Made by a program: the position numbers and the translations under genes
Notes under the pieces: generated by a model
Databases searched by the model: none
What the model was told of the DNA's origin: nothing
What the model saw: the letters and a program-made list of their open reading frames with translations, nothing else
Shown here: positions 1 to 8,186 of the stretch, one piece after another
How positions within the stretch are numbered: the stretch's first letter is position 1
Layout of the letters: the number at the start of each line of letters is the position of its first letter
Assembly: GCA_029980465.1 (NCBI GenBank)
Contig: JARYIJ010000001.1
Span: 682,001 to 746,000 of the forward strand
Direction: 5' to 3'
Length of the DNA stretch: 64,000 nucleotides
From: Pseudolabrys sp.
Lineage (GTDB): Bacteria; Pseudomonadota; Alphaproteobacteria; Rhizobiales; Xanthobacteraceae

Positions 1-817
1 GGCCGGAAATATCGGAGACATAGGCAATGCGCACCCCCCTTGCGTTGTCCGTCCGCTCGACCTCGGCAAGCGCGCTTTGCCACGGTGGCGTTGCCGAGAC
101 TGGCCAGAATGGGTCAAGTCCAGTCATGCCATCGAGCATCAAGGCCGCATCTTCCGCTGATCGTGCCAGCGGCCCGTGCACTTGGCCGGCATCCCAAGGC
201 AAACGCATTCCCTCGTTTGGAATAAGTCCACCGGTGGTACGAACACCGACAATGCCACAGAACGAAGCCGGGATGCGCACCGAACATCCGAAATCGGTGC
301 CGTGCGCAATCGGTACCATTCCGCTCGCAACCGCAACCGCTGAGCCGCCGGACGAACCTGCCGGACTCAATTCCGGATTCCACGGATTGCGCGTGGCACC
401 GAACAATTCATTGACGGTGTTGGCGCCCGTCGCGAATTCCGGCGTGTTGGTCTTGCCAAGGATGATGGCGCCGGCACGGCGCAAGCGCACGACCACCGCA
501 GCATCCTCGGCCGGCACGAAATCCTTGTACAGCGGAGAACCATAGGTTGTCCGGATGCCGGCTGTCAGGGTGACATCCTTGATCACCACCGGGAGCCCGT
601 GCAGCGGCCCGAGCGTTTCATGATTAAGAACGGCGGCCTCGGCGGCCTTTGCGGCTAAACGCGCCTTGTCTTCCGCCAGGGTGACAATCGCATTAAATTT
701 CGGGTTCTGGACCGCGATGGTCTCGAGATGCGCATCAAGCACCTCGACAGGAGAGATGTCTCTCTGCTTGATACGGGTAGCCAACTCGACTGCGGAGGTG
801 CGAGAGAGATTCATCAT
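1..817 (-). CDS. Amidase signature (AS) family hydrolase, C-terminus off the left edge
   Basis: About 272 N-terminal residues of an amidase-signature serine hydrolase are present; the rest lies beyond base 1. The Ser-cisSer-Lys triad is visible: Lys about 80 in VVIKDV, cis-Ser about 155 in AGSSGGSA, and the nucleophile Ser about 179 in TDFGCSVR. The family normally has Gly-Gly-Ser there, so the Cys before the nucleophile is unusual. The start is the first of two ATG codons at 817 and 814. It diverges from a LysR gene across a 131-base gap holding a palindrome. AtzE, allophanate hydrolase and GatA share this fold. Given the nearby ring-opening amidohydrolase, it could cleave a linear ureide such as biuret or ureidomalonate, but that is inference from position only. 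Confidence 0.9.
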   Translation of the reverse strand, partial: MMNLSRTSAVELATRIKQRDISPVEVLDAHLETIAVQNPKFNAIVTLAEDKARLAAKAAEAAVLNHETLGPLHGLPVVIKDVTLTAGIRTTYGSPLYKDFVPAEDAAVVVRLRRAGAIILGKTNTPEFATGANTVNELFGATRNPWNPELSPAGSSGGSAVAVASGMVPIAHGTDFGCSVRIPASFCGIVGVRTTGGLIPNEGMRLPWDAGQVHGPLARSAEDAALMLDGMTGLDPFWPVSATPPWQSALAEVERTDNARGVRIAYVSDISG

Positions 818-829
818 GAGGCTTCGGCA

Positions 830-844
830 CTCCGGTTTTCGGAG
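830..844. promoter_or_regulatory. Candidate LysR operator, perfect CTCCG-N5-CGGAG palindrome
   Basis: The 15-base palindrome CTCCGGTTTTCGGAG contains T-N11-A (T831 to A843), the generic LysR-family recognition form. It sits 13 bases upstream of the amidase start and about 100 bases upstream of the divergent LysR gene, where a site controlling both would be expected. No further half-site was identified, so this is a candidate only. Confidence 0.4.
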
Positions 845-948
845 CAAAGTTTTTCGCAGCCTGCCGGAGCTGTCCAACAACAATTAATGATGCGGCTATC
901 GGGCCGCCCGATGGCTATTCCCTGATTTGACCCTTGAACGGACGAGAA

Positions 949-1866
949 ATGGCATCCCAGATCGAGCTTTGGATGGAGATCAGGCAGATCCGCTACGCGC
1001 TTGCTGTCGCCAGCGAACGCAGCTTCACCAAGGCCGCCAATCAGCTCAACATCACCCAGTCGGCGGTGTCCGAGCAAATCAAGCTGCTCGAGACCCGCAT
1101 CGGATTTGACCTGTTTCGCCGGACCAGCCGGGGCATCGAACAGACTGAACGCGGCCGCATGTTTCTCTACGAGGCCGAACACGTCTTTTCCGACCTGATG
1201 AAGCTCGGCGATGTGGCCCGCCGCCTCAGCGGCGCCGATGTCGAATCCCTGGTGCTTGGGATGGGATCGGGCCTCGCCCCTGCGCTGATCCCGCGCCTGT
1301 TTCCGCGGGCGCCCTTTCCGTCAAATCTCCATCTGGAGATTCGAACCACGCCGACCCGGCTGGTTTTCGACGCGCTTTGCGAAGACAAGATTGATCTCGG
1401 GCTTGTGGTCGATGTCGGTCCGGACCGGGTGCCAACCGGTCTGGTGGGAACGCCGCTGCTCACGCTAGACCTCGCTCTGATCCTGCCCAAAGCCCATCCG
1501 CTCGCCGACCAGAATTACAAGATCGATATTACTGCGCTCGCCCAGGAGCCGATCATCATGAACGAGCTGTCCATCGGCTATGGCCAGATCGTGCATAAGA
1601 TGTTCACGGATCTGGGCATCCAGCCCCGCATCCGCGCCATCGTCGATAATGTCGAGACCATCAAGATGATGGTTCAGACCGGCACCGGCATCGCGATCAT
1701 CCCGACCGGCTCGGCCGACGACGCCATCAAGCTTGGCCTGATCGAGCAGCGCCCGATCGGCAATGCCGCAACAATGACGATCAGCGCCTATCACTCCCGG
1801 CAGGCTCTTTCCCGCCGCAAGAAAACCCTGATCAACTGGCTGCTACAACCGGCCAGCAAAGTATGA
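949..1866 (+). CDS. LysR-family transcriptional regulator
   Basis: About 305 residues, normal for the family. A winged helix-turn-helix lies near residues 20-60, with SFTKAANQLNITQSAVSEQI as the recognition region, followed by a two-lobed effector-binding domain (about 90-295) with a typical TGTGIAIIP segment. ATG 949 is chosen because GGACGAGA precedes it at good spacing. TTG 934 and ATG 973 are in frame, and 973 would give the classic MEIRQIRYALAV beginning. It is divergent from the amidase, as many LysR regulators are from their targets, and convergent with malonyl-CoA decarboxylase. AtzR of atzDEF is also a LysR protein, but the effector here cannot be read from sequence. Confidence 0.93.
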   Translation: MASQIELWMEIRQIRYALAVASERSFTKAANQLNITQSAVSEQIKLLETRIGFDLFRRTSRGIEQTERGRMFLYEAEHVFSDLMKLGDVARRLSGADVESLVLGMGSGLAPALIPRLFPRAPFPSNLHLEIRTTPTRLVFDALCEDKIDLGLVVDVGPDRVPTGLVGTPLLTLDLALILPKAHPLADQNYKIDITALAQEPIIMNELSIGYGQIVHKMFTDLGIQPRIRAIVDNVETIKMMVQTGTGIAIIPTGSADDAIKLGLIEQRPIGNAATMTISAYHSRQALSRRKKTLINWLLQPASKV

Positions 1867-1883
1867 TGGAGCCATGCGCTCCT

Positions 1884-3251
1884 TTAATTGGATTGCACGG
1901 TCATCTCTCGCGATGATAGCGCCGGCACCAGATTCTTGACCATGTGCGACGCTACAATCACGCGGCCGACCGAAAAGGCTTCGTGATTGCTATCGATCTC
2001 TTCCCGATCGTAGAGATAATTCACCATGATGCCGTGCGACTGCTTCAGGCCCTTGTCCGAAACATCCGCGCGAAAACAGATGTGCTCCAACCGCGCGCCG
2101 TTGCCGAGATGGAAACGCGCGACAGGATCGAGCGGCAATCCCTGCCGATTGCGGGCCCTGAGAAAATAATACGCTGCTGCGGCGCAGAGAGACTTTTCAA
2201 CTTGCCCGCTTGCGTCATCGTCCCGCCACCAGCTCGGCCGATCGATCGTCGCCAGCGCTTTACGATCTGCTTCGCTCAAACACACGGACGAATCCGACGA
2301 TCGTTCCTGCTTGAGCCAGGCTGCGAAGCCCGGGACCGGCGACAGCGTGACGAACGCGGAGAGCTGGGGGAAATCCTGGCTCACTTCCTCGACCACTTGT
2401 TTGATGAGGAAGTTTCCGAACGACACGCCGGCCAGCCCCTTCTGGCAGTTCGAGATCGAATAGAAAATCGCGGTCGTCAACTTATCGGCATCAGCCGGCC
2501 ACCGCCCGGTTGACAGAATGGGCTCGATGGCGCCTGCAATCTCGGTATCGAGCGCAATCTCGATGAAGATCAGCGGCTCGTCGATCAACGCCGGATGGAA
2601 AAAGGCGTAACAGCGCCGATCCGGCGGATCGATGCGGCGGCGTAGGTCATCCCAGCTCCGGATTTCGTGGACGCATTCGTATTTGATGATCTTCTCGAGA
2701 ATGTTGGCCGAAGTCGACCAGTCGATTCGGCGGAGCACGAGAAAGCCGCGATTGAACCACGACGCGAACAGGTGCACGAAATCCTGGTCGACGACGCGAA
2801 AATCAGTATGCTGCGGAAGCAGCGCCATGAGCTCCGCGCGCATCGCGACCAAGGCAGCAGTGCCCCCGGCAGCGAGATTGAGCCGGCGTAGAAGCTCGAG
2901 TCGTCGCGGCTCCGCCGCAAGATGTAATGCCGATGCCGTGGCATAGTCAGGCGCAGCGCGCCAGTCGCGAACTGCTCGCTCCAATCTGTGTGCATCCGGG
3001 CCAAACCCGTACACTAGCGCTTCGAAGAACGCCAATCGCCCCGCATCGTCCAGTGCTGCGTAACGGCGCAGGATCCTGGCCGAGAGCGCAACGCCGGATG
3101 CCTCGCCGCGGATGGAAATTAAATCGGCACAAAGTTCGGCAAGCGGCTTTTGATCGCCATCGACGAACGCCTTCGTATCGCGCTGACGCCCGAGCAGCCG
3201 GCGACCACGCCGAGCAATCGTCTGCATCAACTCTCCGAAGAAAGCACTCAT
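1884..3251 (-). CDS. Malonyl-CoA decarboxylase
   Basis: 455 residues, matching bacterial MatA-type malonyl-CoA decarboxylase, which converts malonyl-CoA to acetyl-CoA and CO2. An N-terminal helical domain (about 1-150) is followed by a GNAT-like catalytic domain. Recognisable blocks are FFHPALIDEPLIFIE (about 218-231), FYSISNCQKGLAGVSFGNFL (about 263-282) with the conserved serines, FVTLSPVPGF (about 300-309) and the catalytic His about 381 in FHLGNGA. No malonyl-CoA synthetase or malonate carrier lies beside it, unlike matABC. It is the last gene of the minus-strand catabolic run. Malonate is the end product of oxidative pyrimidine degradation through barbiturate, so the position is suggestive, although such enzymes also occur alone. 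Confidence 0.95.
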   Translation of the reverse strand: MSAFFGELMQTIARRGRRLLGRQRDTKAFVDGDQKPLAELCADLISIRGEASGVALSARILRRYAALDDAGRLAFFEALVYGFGPDAHRLERAVRDWRAAPDYATASALHLAAEPRRLELLRRLNLAAGGTAALVAMRAELMALLPQHTDFRVVDQDFVHLFASWFNRGFLVLRRIDWSTSANILEKIIKYECVHEIRSWDDLRRRIDPPDRRCYAFFHPALIDEPLIFIEIALDTEIAGAIEPILSTGRWPADADKLTTAIFYSISNCQKGLAGVSFGNFLIKQVVEEVSQDFPQLSAFVTLSPVPGFAAWLKQERSSDSSVCLSEADRKALATIDRPSWWRDDDASGQVEKSLCAAAAYYFLRARNRQGLPLDPVARFHLGNGARLEHICFRADVSDKGLKQSHGIMVNYLYDREEIDSNHEAFSVGRVIVASHMVKNLVPALSSREMTVQSN

Positions 3252-3342
3252 CGGATATCCTGCAAGTCAATCGATGGCAGACCGAATTTGATACGAACCA
3301 ACGGGCGGCGCAGCAGCCGCCCGTCAGCTATACAAGCGCGCG

Positions 3343-4455
3343 TTAAATCCGCTCGAGGATATAGAAGCCGCGCGACCGGTCGATCAGGTAGATCAAACCA
3401 CGCGAGTCGTAGCAGACGTCATTGCTCTGCACGCGAGTGGCCCCTTCCGGCACCGGCGGCATGAACGAGGCGACCTGTTTCGGCGCATGCGGATTTGCGA
3501 TATCGACGATCCGCAAGCCGCGCGCGAACCATGCGATCGGGATCTCGGTGCTGCGGATATCTTCGCAGAACTGATGCAGACCCGTGTAGTCCTGCTTCGG
3601 AGAGCCGTCTTCATCCTCGACCTGGAAACTCGCGAACGGAACTGGACGGGTTTCGTCGGTGATATCGACCAGCCACAGGAACGAGGGCGCCGTGGGCCCG
3701 GCCAGCCGGACGACGTCCTCATCCGCGACCAGCATGACCCGGCGGCCACGCAGCAGGAACGGCACGGGCAGTGCCGTGTGCGTCGGCCACGGGAACGGCG
3801 GACTCCAGTCGAGACCCGACACAAATTTCGGCTTGGTCATGTCATCGATGTTGAGAATGACAAAGCCGCCGTGCCAATAGCTGGTGTAGAGGCGATTACC
3901 GACACGCATCGGATGGTGACAGCGATGATCCGTTCCCTGCCAAGTCGGTATCTCTCCGCCTGCCGCCCATTGACCCGGCATCCACCACCGGCCGACCTCC
4001 TCCGGCTTGTCCGGCCTAGCAAAGTCGATGATCTGCACGATGTTGCCGAGATATCCGTCCATTTCCGGCGAGCCGTAAACATACCGCCCATCGAACGTGA
4101 AGCGATGCATGCCGCGTGTCCGCCACGTCGTAATGTGCTGCGGCTTGGAAGGAGTGGACACGTCGAAGACTTCCAAGCCCCCTTGGAAGTCTGGATCCTT
4201 GCGGCCAATCGGGAATACTTCCCGATTGACCAGCATCACGTCGTTCTCCACGCGGACTTTATGCGACAGAACACCTTCCGGTGTCTTCACCGCAGCAATG
4301 AGCCGCGGCTTCGACGGATCGCGGACGTCGACGATCGACGTTCCATTCGGCGGCTTGATATGACCGACATAAGCGGTGTTCTTGTTGACCACGATCTGCC
4401 CGCCGCCGGGGCAGTCGAAGTAACCGACGACACGCAATCCATCGATATGAGACAT
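3343..4455 (-). CDS. LVIVD-repeat beta-propeller protein
   Basis: About 370 residues, with at least six repeats built around short hydrophobic strands followed by D-P-x-x-P: SIVDVRDPSKP, EVFDVSTPSKP, QIIDFARPDKP, VILNIDDMTKP, WLVDITDETRP and RIVDIANPHAP. This is the LVIVD pattern and implies a six- or seven-bladed propeller. No signal peptide or membrane segment is visible, so it is probably cytoplasmic. ATG 4455 follows GGAG by eight bases; TTG 4458 is also possible. It lies 53 bases downstream of a binding-protein gene in the same orientation, so it may be cotranscribed. Its biochemical role is unknown; proteins of this kind may be binding scaffolds or lactonase-like. Confidence 0.8.
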   Translation of the reverse strand: MSHIDGLRVVGYFDCPGGGQIVVNKNTAYVGHIKPPNGTSIVDVRDPSKPRLIAAVKTPEGVLSHKVRVENDVMLVNREVFPIGRKDPDFQGGLEVFDVSTPSKPQHITTWRTRGMHRFTFDGRYVYGSPEMDGYLGNIVQIIDFARPDKPEEVGRWWMPGQWAAGGEIPTWQGTDHRCHHPMRVGNRLYTSYWHGGFVILNIDDMTKPKFVSGLDWSPPFPWPTHTALPVPFLLRGRRVMLVADEDVVRLAGPTAPSFLWLVDITDETRPVPFASFQVEDEDGSPKQDYTGLHQFCEDIRSTEIPIAWFARGLRIVDIANPHAPKQVASFMPPVPEGATRVQSNDVCYDSRGLIYLIDRSRGFYILERI

Positions 4456-4508
4456 CAATCAAACTCCAGGACTTTCTGTTGTTAGCTTTGCGGCCGGCGG
4501 CACGCCAC

Positions 4509-5297
4509 CTAGAACCACTTCTTGTCGAGCTTATCGAGGAAGCCTTCCTTCTTCAGATCGGCGAGTTGCTTGTTGATCTCCGCCATCAAAGCCGTATCTT
4601 CCTTGCGGGTATTGATGCCAACGTCGCTGTCGACCCAGACACCCGTAACTTTGAGCCCTTTCAGGCCTTTCATATTGTATTTGATCGACGGGAGTGGATT
4701 GACGACGGCCTCGACACGGCCGATCTCGAGATCCTTGAGCGCGAGGAGGATGGTGTCGTAGCTCTTCACCTCCTTCACGCCCTTCACCTGATCGCGCACA
4801 AAGCGCTCGCCGGATGTACCGATCTGGACGCCCACAATCTTGCCATCGAGGTCCGCCGGCTTGGCGATCGGCTGCCCGACCTTCATCGCAGCGCCGATGC
4901 CAGCATTATAGTACGGCATCGAGAATGCGATTTGCTGGGCACGCTCAGGCGTTTTGGTCAGGGCCGTAATCAGAAGATCGACGCGTTTCGATCGTAAGGC
5001 GGCAATAATTCCCTTGAAATCGATTTCTACCCACTGGATCTTAACGCCCATACGTCGAGCAATCTCCTCGCCCATATCGATATCAAAACCGGCAAGCTTG
5101 CCGGCTTCGTGATACTCAAAGGGGGCATAGGCGGCGGAAGTTCCGACAACCATGACTCCCGCCTTCTTGATCTTATCGAGTGTACTCTGAGCCGACGCTG
5201 GTTGAATGGCGGCAACGCTCAAGACCAACACGAATACACCAGCCAGCAATGTAGTCGGCCGAACAGACTTGATAATCCGAGACGATATTGATCGCAT
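4509..5297 (-). CDS. Family 3 solute-binding protein of an amino-acid-type ABC importer (copy 1)
   Basis: 262 residues with a Sec signal peptide (positively charged start, hydrophobic segment about 18-31, probable cleavage after ASA at 36). The two-lobed PBP2 fold is shown by FEYHEAGKLAGFDIDM, VDLLITALTKTPERA and GTSGERFV. A strong GGGAGGAG ribosome site precedes ATG 5297. It is clearly paralogous to the binding protein at 7389-8180 (shared FDIDL/M, VDFKG/IDFKG, GVKEVKxYDT, ALxDLEIGR), but only one permease and one ATPase gene are present between them. It probably delivers a polar nitrogenous substrate to that transporter; the ligand cannot be deduced. Confidence 0.92.
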   Translation of the reverse strand: MRSISSRIIKSVRPTTLLAGVFVLVLSVAAIQPASAQSTLDKIKKAGVMVVGTSAAYAPFEYHEAGKLAGFDIDMGEEIARRMGVKIQWVEIDFKGIIAALRSKRVDLLITALTKTPERAQQIAFSMPYYNAGIGAAMKVGQPIAKPADLDGKIVGVQIGTSGERFVRDQVKGVKEVKSYDTILLALKDLEIGRVEAVVNPLPSIKYNMKGLKGLKVTGVWVDSDVGINTRKEDTALMAEINKQLADLKKEGFLDKLDKKWF

Positions 5298-5350
5298 TTA
5301 GCTCCTCCCGTTATAATGTGAGATACACTTATTTTTGACCGAGCAGCCGC

Positions 5351-6613
5351 TTAGCTCCCCTGCCAATGCAGTCGGCGCTCGGTCACCGTTTCAGCAACGA
5401 TACGTCCATTTTTTATGACGCAGACCCTATCGGCTTGCCGTGTAATTGCGTCGGCAGCGGACTCGGCATCAAGAATTACGAGATCACCGAGACACCCGGG
5501 CATCATGCCATAATCGTCGAGACGCAAGAGCTTTGCGGCATTGCGTGTCGGCATGGCGAATGCTTCTTCGACTTCCTCCGGCTGGCTGAGATGAGCGGCG
5601 TGCGCGGCGATCAGTGCGACTTCAAGAGAATCCGCGCGACCGAATGGATAGAACGTGTCCTTCACACAGTCCTGCCCAAACGATACATTCACGCCTGCCG
5701 CTAGCAACTCCTTAACGCGCGTGATGCCACGCCGGATCGGCTGCTTGTCGTGGCGGCCTTGGAGCATGAGATTGGTGGCGGGATTCATGATTATGTTCAT
5801 CCTCGCCTCCTTGACTAGCTCGATCACGCGGGCAGCATAGTCGTCCGGATAGGCAGCCAACGCGCAGGTATGACCGGCGGTAACGCGGCCACGCCAACCG
5901 CGTTCGATCGCCGTCTTCGCGAACATTTCCAAAGTCCGCGCCTGCGGATTGTCGGTTTCGTCGACATGCATATCGACATCGGCATCGTGCTTTTGCGCGA
6001 TATCGAAGATGATCCGGATATGATCGCGGCTATCGTCCGGCGACGCCTCGTTGAACGGCATGCCGCCGACCACATCGGCGCCCATTTCCATCGCCTCGTG
6101 CAGCAACTTCTCGGTTCCCGGATTCTTGAGGATACCCTCCTGCGGGAACGCGACGATCTCCAGATCGATCAGGTCGGCGTAGCGCCGCCGCGCCTCGAGC
6201 ACCCCTTCAAGCGGGCGCAGCCCGCCGATATTGTCGACGTCCACATGTGAGCGCATGCGGGTGACACCATTGGCGACCGCCGAGCGTATGACGCGCCCAG
6301 CCCGCTCGACGATATCCTCGACGGTGTAACGCTTCTTGCGCTCCCAGATGATCTCGATCGCCTCGGACAGCGTGCCAGACACGTTGACGCGCACGTCCTC
6401 GTTGATGAGCGCCTTGTCGAGGTGGATATGCGGCTCGACAAAGCCCGGTATCGCCATCTTGCCCTTGGCATCGACGACGTGCGCACCATCCGCCACCTTC
6501 GCCGTACCGGCATCTACATAACGACCACCCCCAAAGGCAAAATCCTGCGGCTTGTCCTTGCCCCACGGGCGCGCATTCTTGACGATGAGATCGACGGGAG
6601 CCTGTTCAGTCAT
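5351..6613 (-). CDS. Cytosine deaminase/AtzC-type amidohydrolase
   Basis: About 420 residues of the metal-dependent amidohydrolase superfamily, CodA-like branch. Metal and catalytic residues are in place: His62 and His64 in EPHIHLDKA, His216 and Glu219 in MHVDETDNP, His248 in AGHTCAL and Asp315 in FGQDCVKDT. This spacing is essentially that of bacterial cytosine deaminase, and AtzC (N-isopropylammelide amidohydrolase) belongs to the same branch. The reaction is probably hydrolytic removal of an amino group from a pyrimidine or triazine ring. ATG 6613 is used; GTG 6622 would overlap the stop of the upstream ATPase gene by four bases. It lies within the transporter operon. Confidence 0.88.
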   Translation of the reverse strand: MTEQAPVDLIVKNARPWGKDKPQDFAFGGGRYVDAGTAKVADGAHVVDAKGKMAIPGFVEPHIHLDKALINEDVRVNVSGTLSEAIEIIWERKKRYTVEDIVERAGRVIRSAVANGVTRMRSHVDVDNIGGLRPLEGVLEARRRYADLIDLEIVAFPQEGILKNPGTEKLLHEAMEMGADVVGGMPFNEASPDDSRDHIRIIFDIAQKHDADVDMHVDETDNPQARTLEMFAKTAIERGWRGRVTAGHTCALAAYPDDYAARVIELVKEARMNIIMNPATNLMLQGRHDKQPIRRGITRVKELLAAGVNVSFGQDCVKDTFYPFGRADSLEVALIAAHAAHLSQPEEVEEAFAMPTRNAAKLLRLDDYGMMPGCLGDLVILDAESAADAITRQADRVCVIKNGRIVAETVTERRLHWQGS

Positions 6614-6618
6614 TGCTG

Positions 6619-7386
6619 TCACCCACGAAATCGGCCGAGGAAATTACGCAGCCGCTCGCTGCGCGGATTGCCGAAAATCTCCGACGGTGGACCCTGCTCG
6701 ACGATTTCGCCGTCGGCCATAAACACCACGCGATCCGCCACCTCACGCGCGAACGCCATCTCGTGCGTGACGACGAACATGGTCATCCCGTCGCGGGCGA
6801 GACCCTTCATCACCCCAAGCACCTCGCCGACCAGTTCCGGGTCGAGCGCCGAGGTAACTTCATCGAACAGCATGACCTTCGGCTCCATCGCCAGCGCACG
6901 AGCGATAGCAACACGTTGCTGCTGACCGCCGGAAAGCTGCGAGGGATAGGCACTGGCCTTGTCAGCCAAGCCGACCTTGGCCAGCAGTTCACGCGCCTTG
7001 TCGCGTGCCTGCTGCGCGGGAATCTTGCGCACGCGCACCGGCGCCTCGATGATGTTCTCGGTCACGCTGAGATGCGGAAATAGGTTGAACTGCTGAAAGA
7101 CGATGCCGATCGCGGTGCGCGTCGCGTTGAGCTTGTGATCGGCGACCTTGACCATGGAGCCGTCCGGCTTTTTCTCGTAGCCGACCAGCACGCCGTCGAT
7201 CCAGACTTCGCCGGGACCGTAGGGCTCGAGGAAATTGAGGCAATTCAGCAGCGTGCTCTTTCCGGACCCGCTCGGGCCGATGACGCACACCACCTCGCCG
7301 GGCTCGACCGTCATGTCGATACCCTTGAGGACGTGGAGCGGGCCGTATGATTTGTGCAGTCCGGAGACGCGAATGAGATGCGACAT
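6619..7386 (-). CDS. ATP-binding subunit of an amino-acid-type ABC importer (GlnQ-like)
   Basis: About 255 residues. Walker A is GPSGSGKST near residue 38, the signature is [15 protein letters not shown], Walker B is [14 protein letters not shown], and the switch His is in FVVTHEM. These place it in the polar amino acid (GlnQ/HisP) subfamily. ATG 7386 is preferred because GGGGAAG lies six bases upstream; GTG 7392 would overlap the previous stop by four bases. It follows a binding protein and precedes the CodA-like enzyme, and should pair with the permease at 9518-10171. Cytoplasmic face of the inner membrane. Confidence 0.95.
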   Translation of the reverse strand: MSHLIRVSGLHKSYGPLHVLKGIDMTVEPGEVVCVIGPSGSGKSTLLNCLNFLEPYGPGEVWIDGVLVGYEKKPDGSMVKVADHKLNATRTAIGIVFQQFNLFPHLSVTENIIEAPVRVRKIPAQQARDKARELLAKVGLADKASAYPSQLSGGQQQRVAIARALAMEPKVMLFDEVTSALDPELVGEVLGVMKGLARDGMTMFVVTHEMAFAREVADRVVFMADGEIVEQGPPSEIFGNPRSERLRNFLGRFRG

Positions 7387-7388
7387 GC

Positions 7389-8180
7389 TCACTTCCCCGT
7401 CTCACCGAACCACTTGACCTTGAGCGCATCGAGCTCGCCGTTGCCCTTCAGCTTCGCCAGGATGCGATTGACCTCTGCCAGCAAGGCCGTCTCACTCGGG
7501 TTCACGTTGATCCCGACCCAGCCGGCATCGTAAGTGCCTGTCACCCGCACCCGCTTGAAGTTTTTGTGAATGAGATATTGCAGCGGCGGCAGATTGCTGA
7601 TGATCGCATCGATCCGGCCGATTTCAAGGTCGCGTAAAGCGAGCATCAGCGTGTCGTAGGTCTTGACCTCCTTGACGCCATTGACGCTGCGCGCCTCGCG
7701 CTCGCCGGTGGTGCCGAGCTCGGCGCCCAGTGTCAGGCCCGCCAGTTGATCCTTGGTCTTGAGATTGGTCCTGTCGTCACGGACGGCGATCGCCACCGCC
7801 GTATCGTAATAAGAAGAAGAGAAAGCCACCTGCTCGGCCCGCGCCGGCGTATACGTCATCGCCGAAATCAGCAGATCCACTTTTCCACTTTTCAGCGCCG
7901 GGATCAGCCCCTTGAAATCCACCACTAAGATGTTGGCCTTCACGCCCAGCTCGCGCGCGACGAGATTCGACAGATCGATATCGAAACCGACTAGCGTCGC
8001 GCCCTCCTTGAACTCAAACGGCGGATAAACGCCCGAATTGGCGATCTTCACCTCGCCCGCTTTCCTAATCTGCTCGAAGGTGTCCGCACGCGCGCCATCG
8101 ATCGGAAGGCTAGAGAGAATAGCGGCCCCCATCAGCGCGACAGCCAATCCGAGCCTGCTCATTGACCATGTCGTCGGCAT
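7389..8180 (-). CDS. Family 3 solute-binding protein of an amino-acid-type ABC importer (copy 2)
   Basis: 263 residues with a signal peptide (hydrophobic segment about 11-24, probable cleavage after ARA at 32). The mature part has the PBP2 pattern [35 protein letters not shown] and LGTTGERE. It is paralogous to the protein at 4509-5297. It begins only six bases after the TRZ/ATZ-type amidohydrolase stop and is followed directly by the ATPase gene, so it is very likely the main partner of this transporter. Two receptors sharing one membrane complex would widen the range of imported ring compounds; this is inference. Confidence 0.93.
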   Translation of the reverse strand: MPTTWSMSRLGLAVALMGAAILSSLPIDGARADTFEQIRKAGEVKIANSGVYPPFEFKEGATLVGFDIDLSNLVARELGVKANILVVDFKGLIPALKSGKVDLLISAMTYTPARAEQVAFSSSYYDTAVAIAVRDDRTNLKTKDQLAGLTLGAELGTTGEREARSVNGVKEVKTYDTLMLALRDLEIGRIDAIISNLPPLQYLIHKNFKRVRVTGTYDAGWVGINVNPSETALLAEVNRILAKLKGNGELDALKVKWFGETGK

Positions 8181-8186
8181 GCGTCC

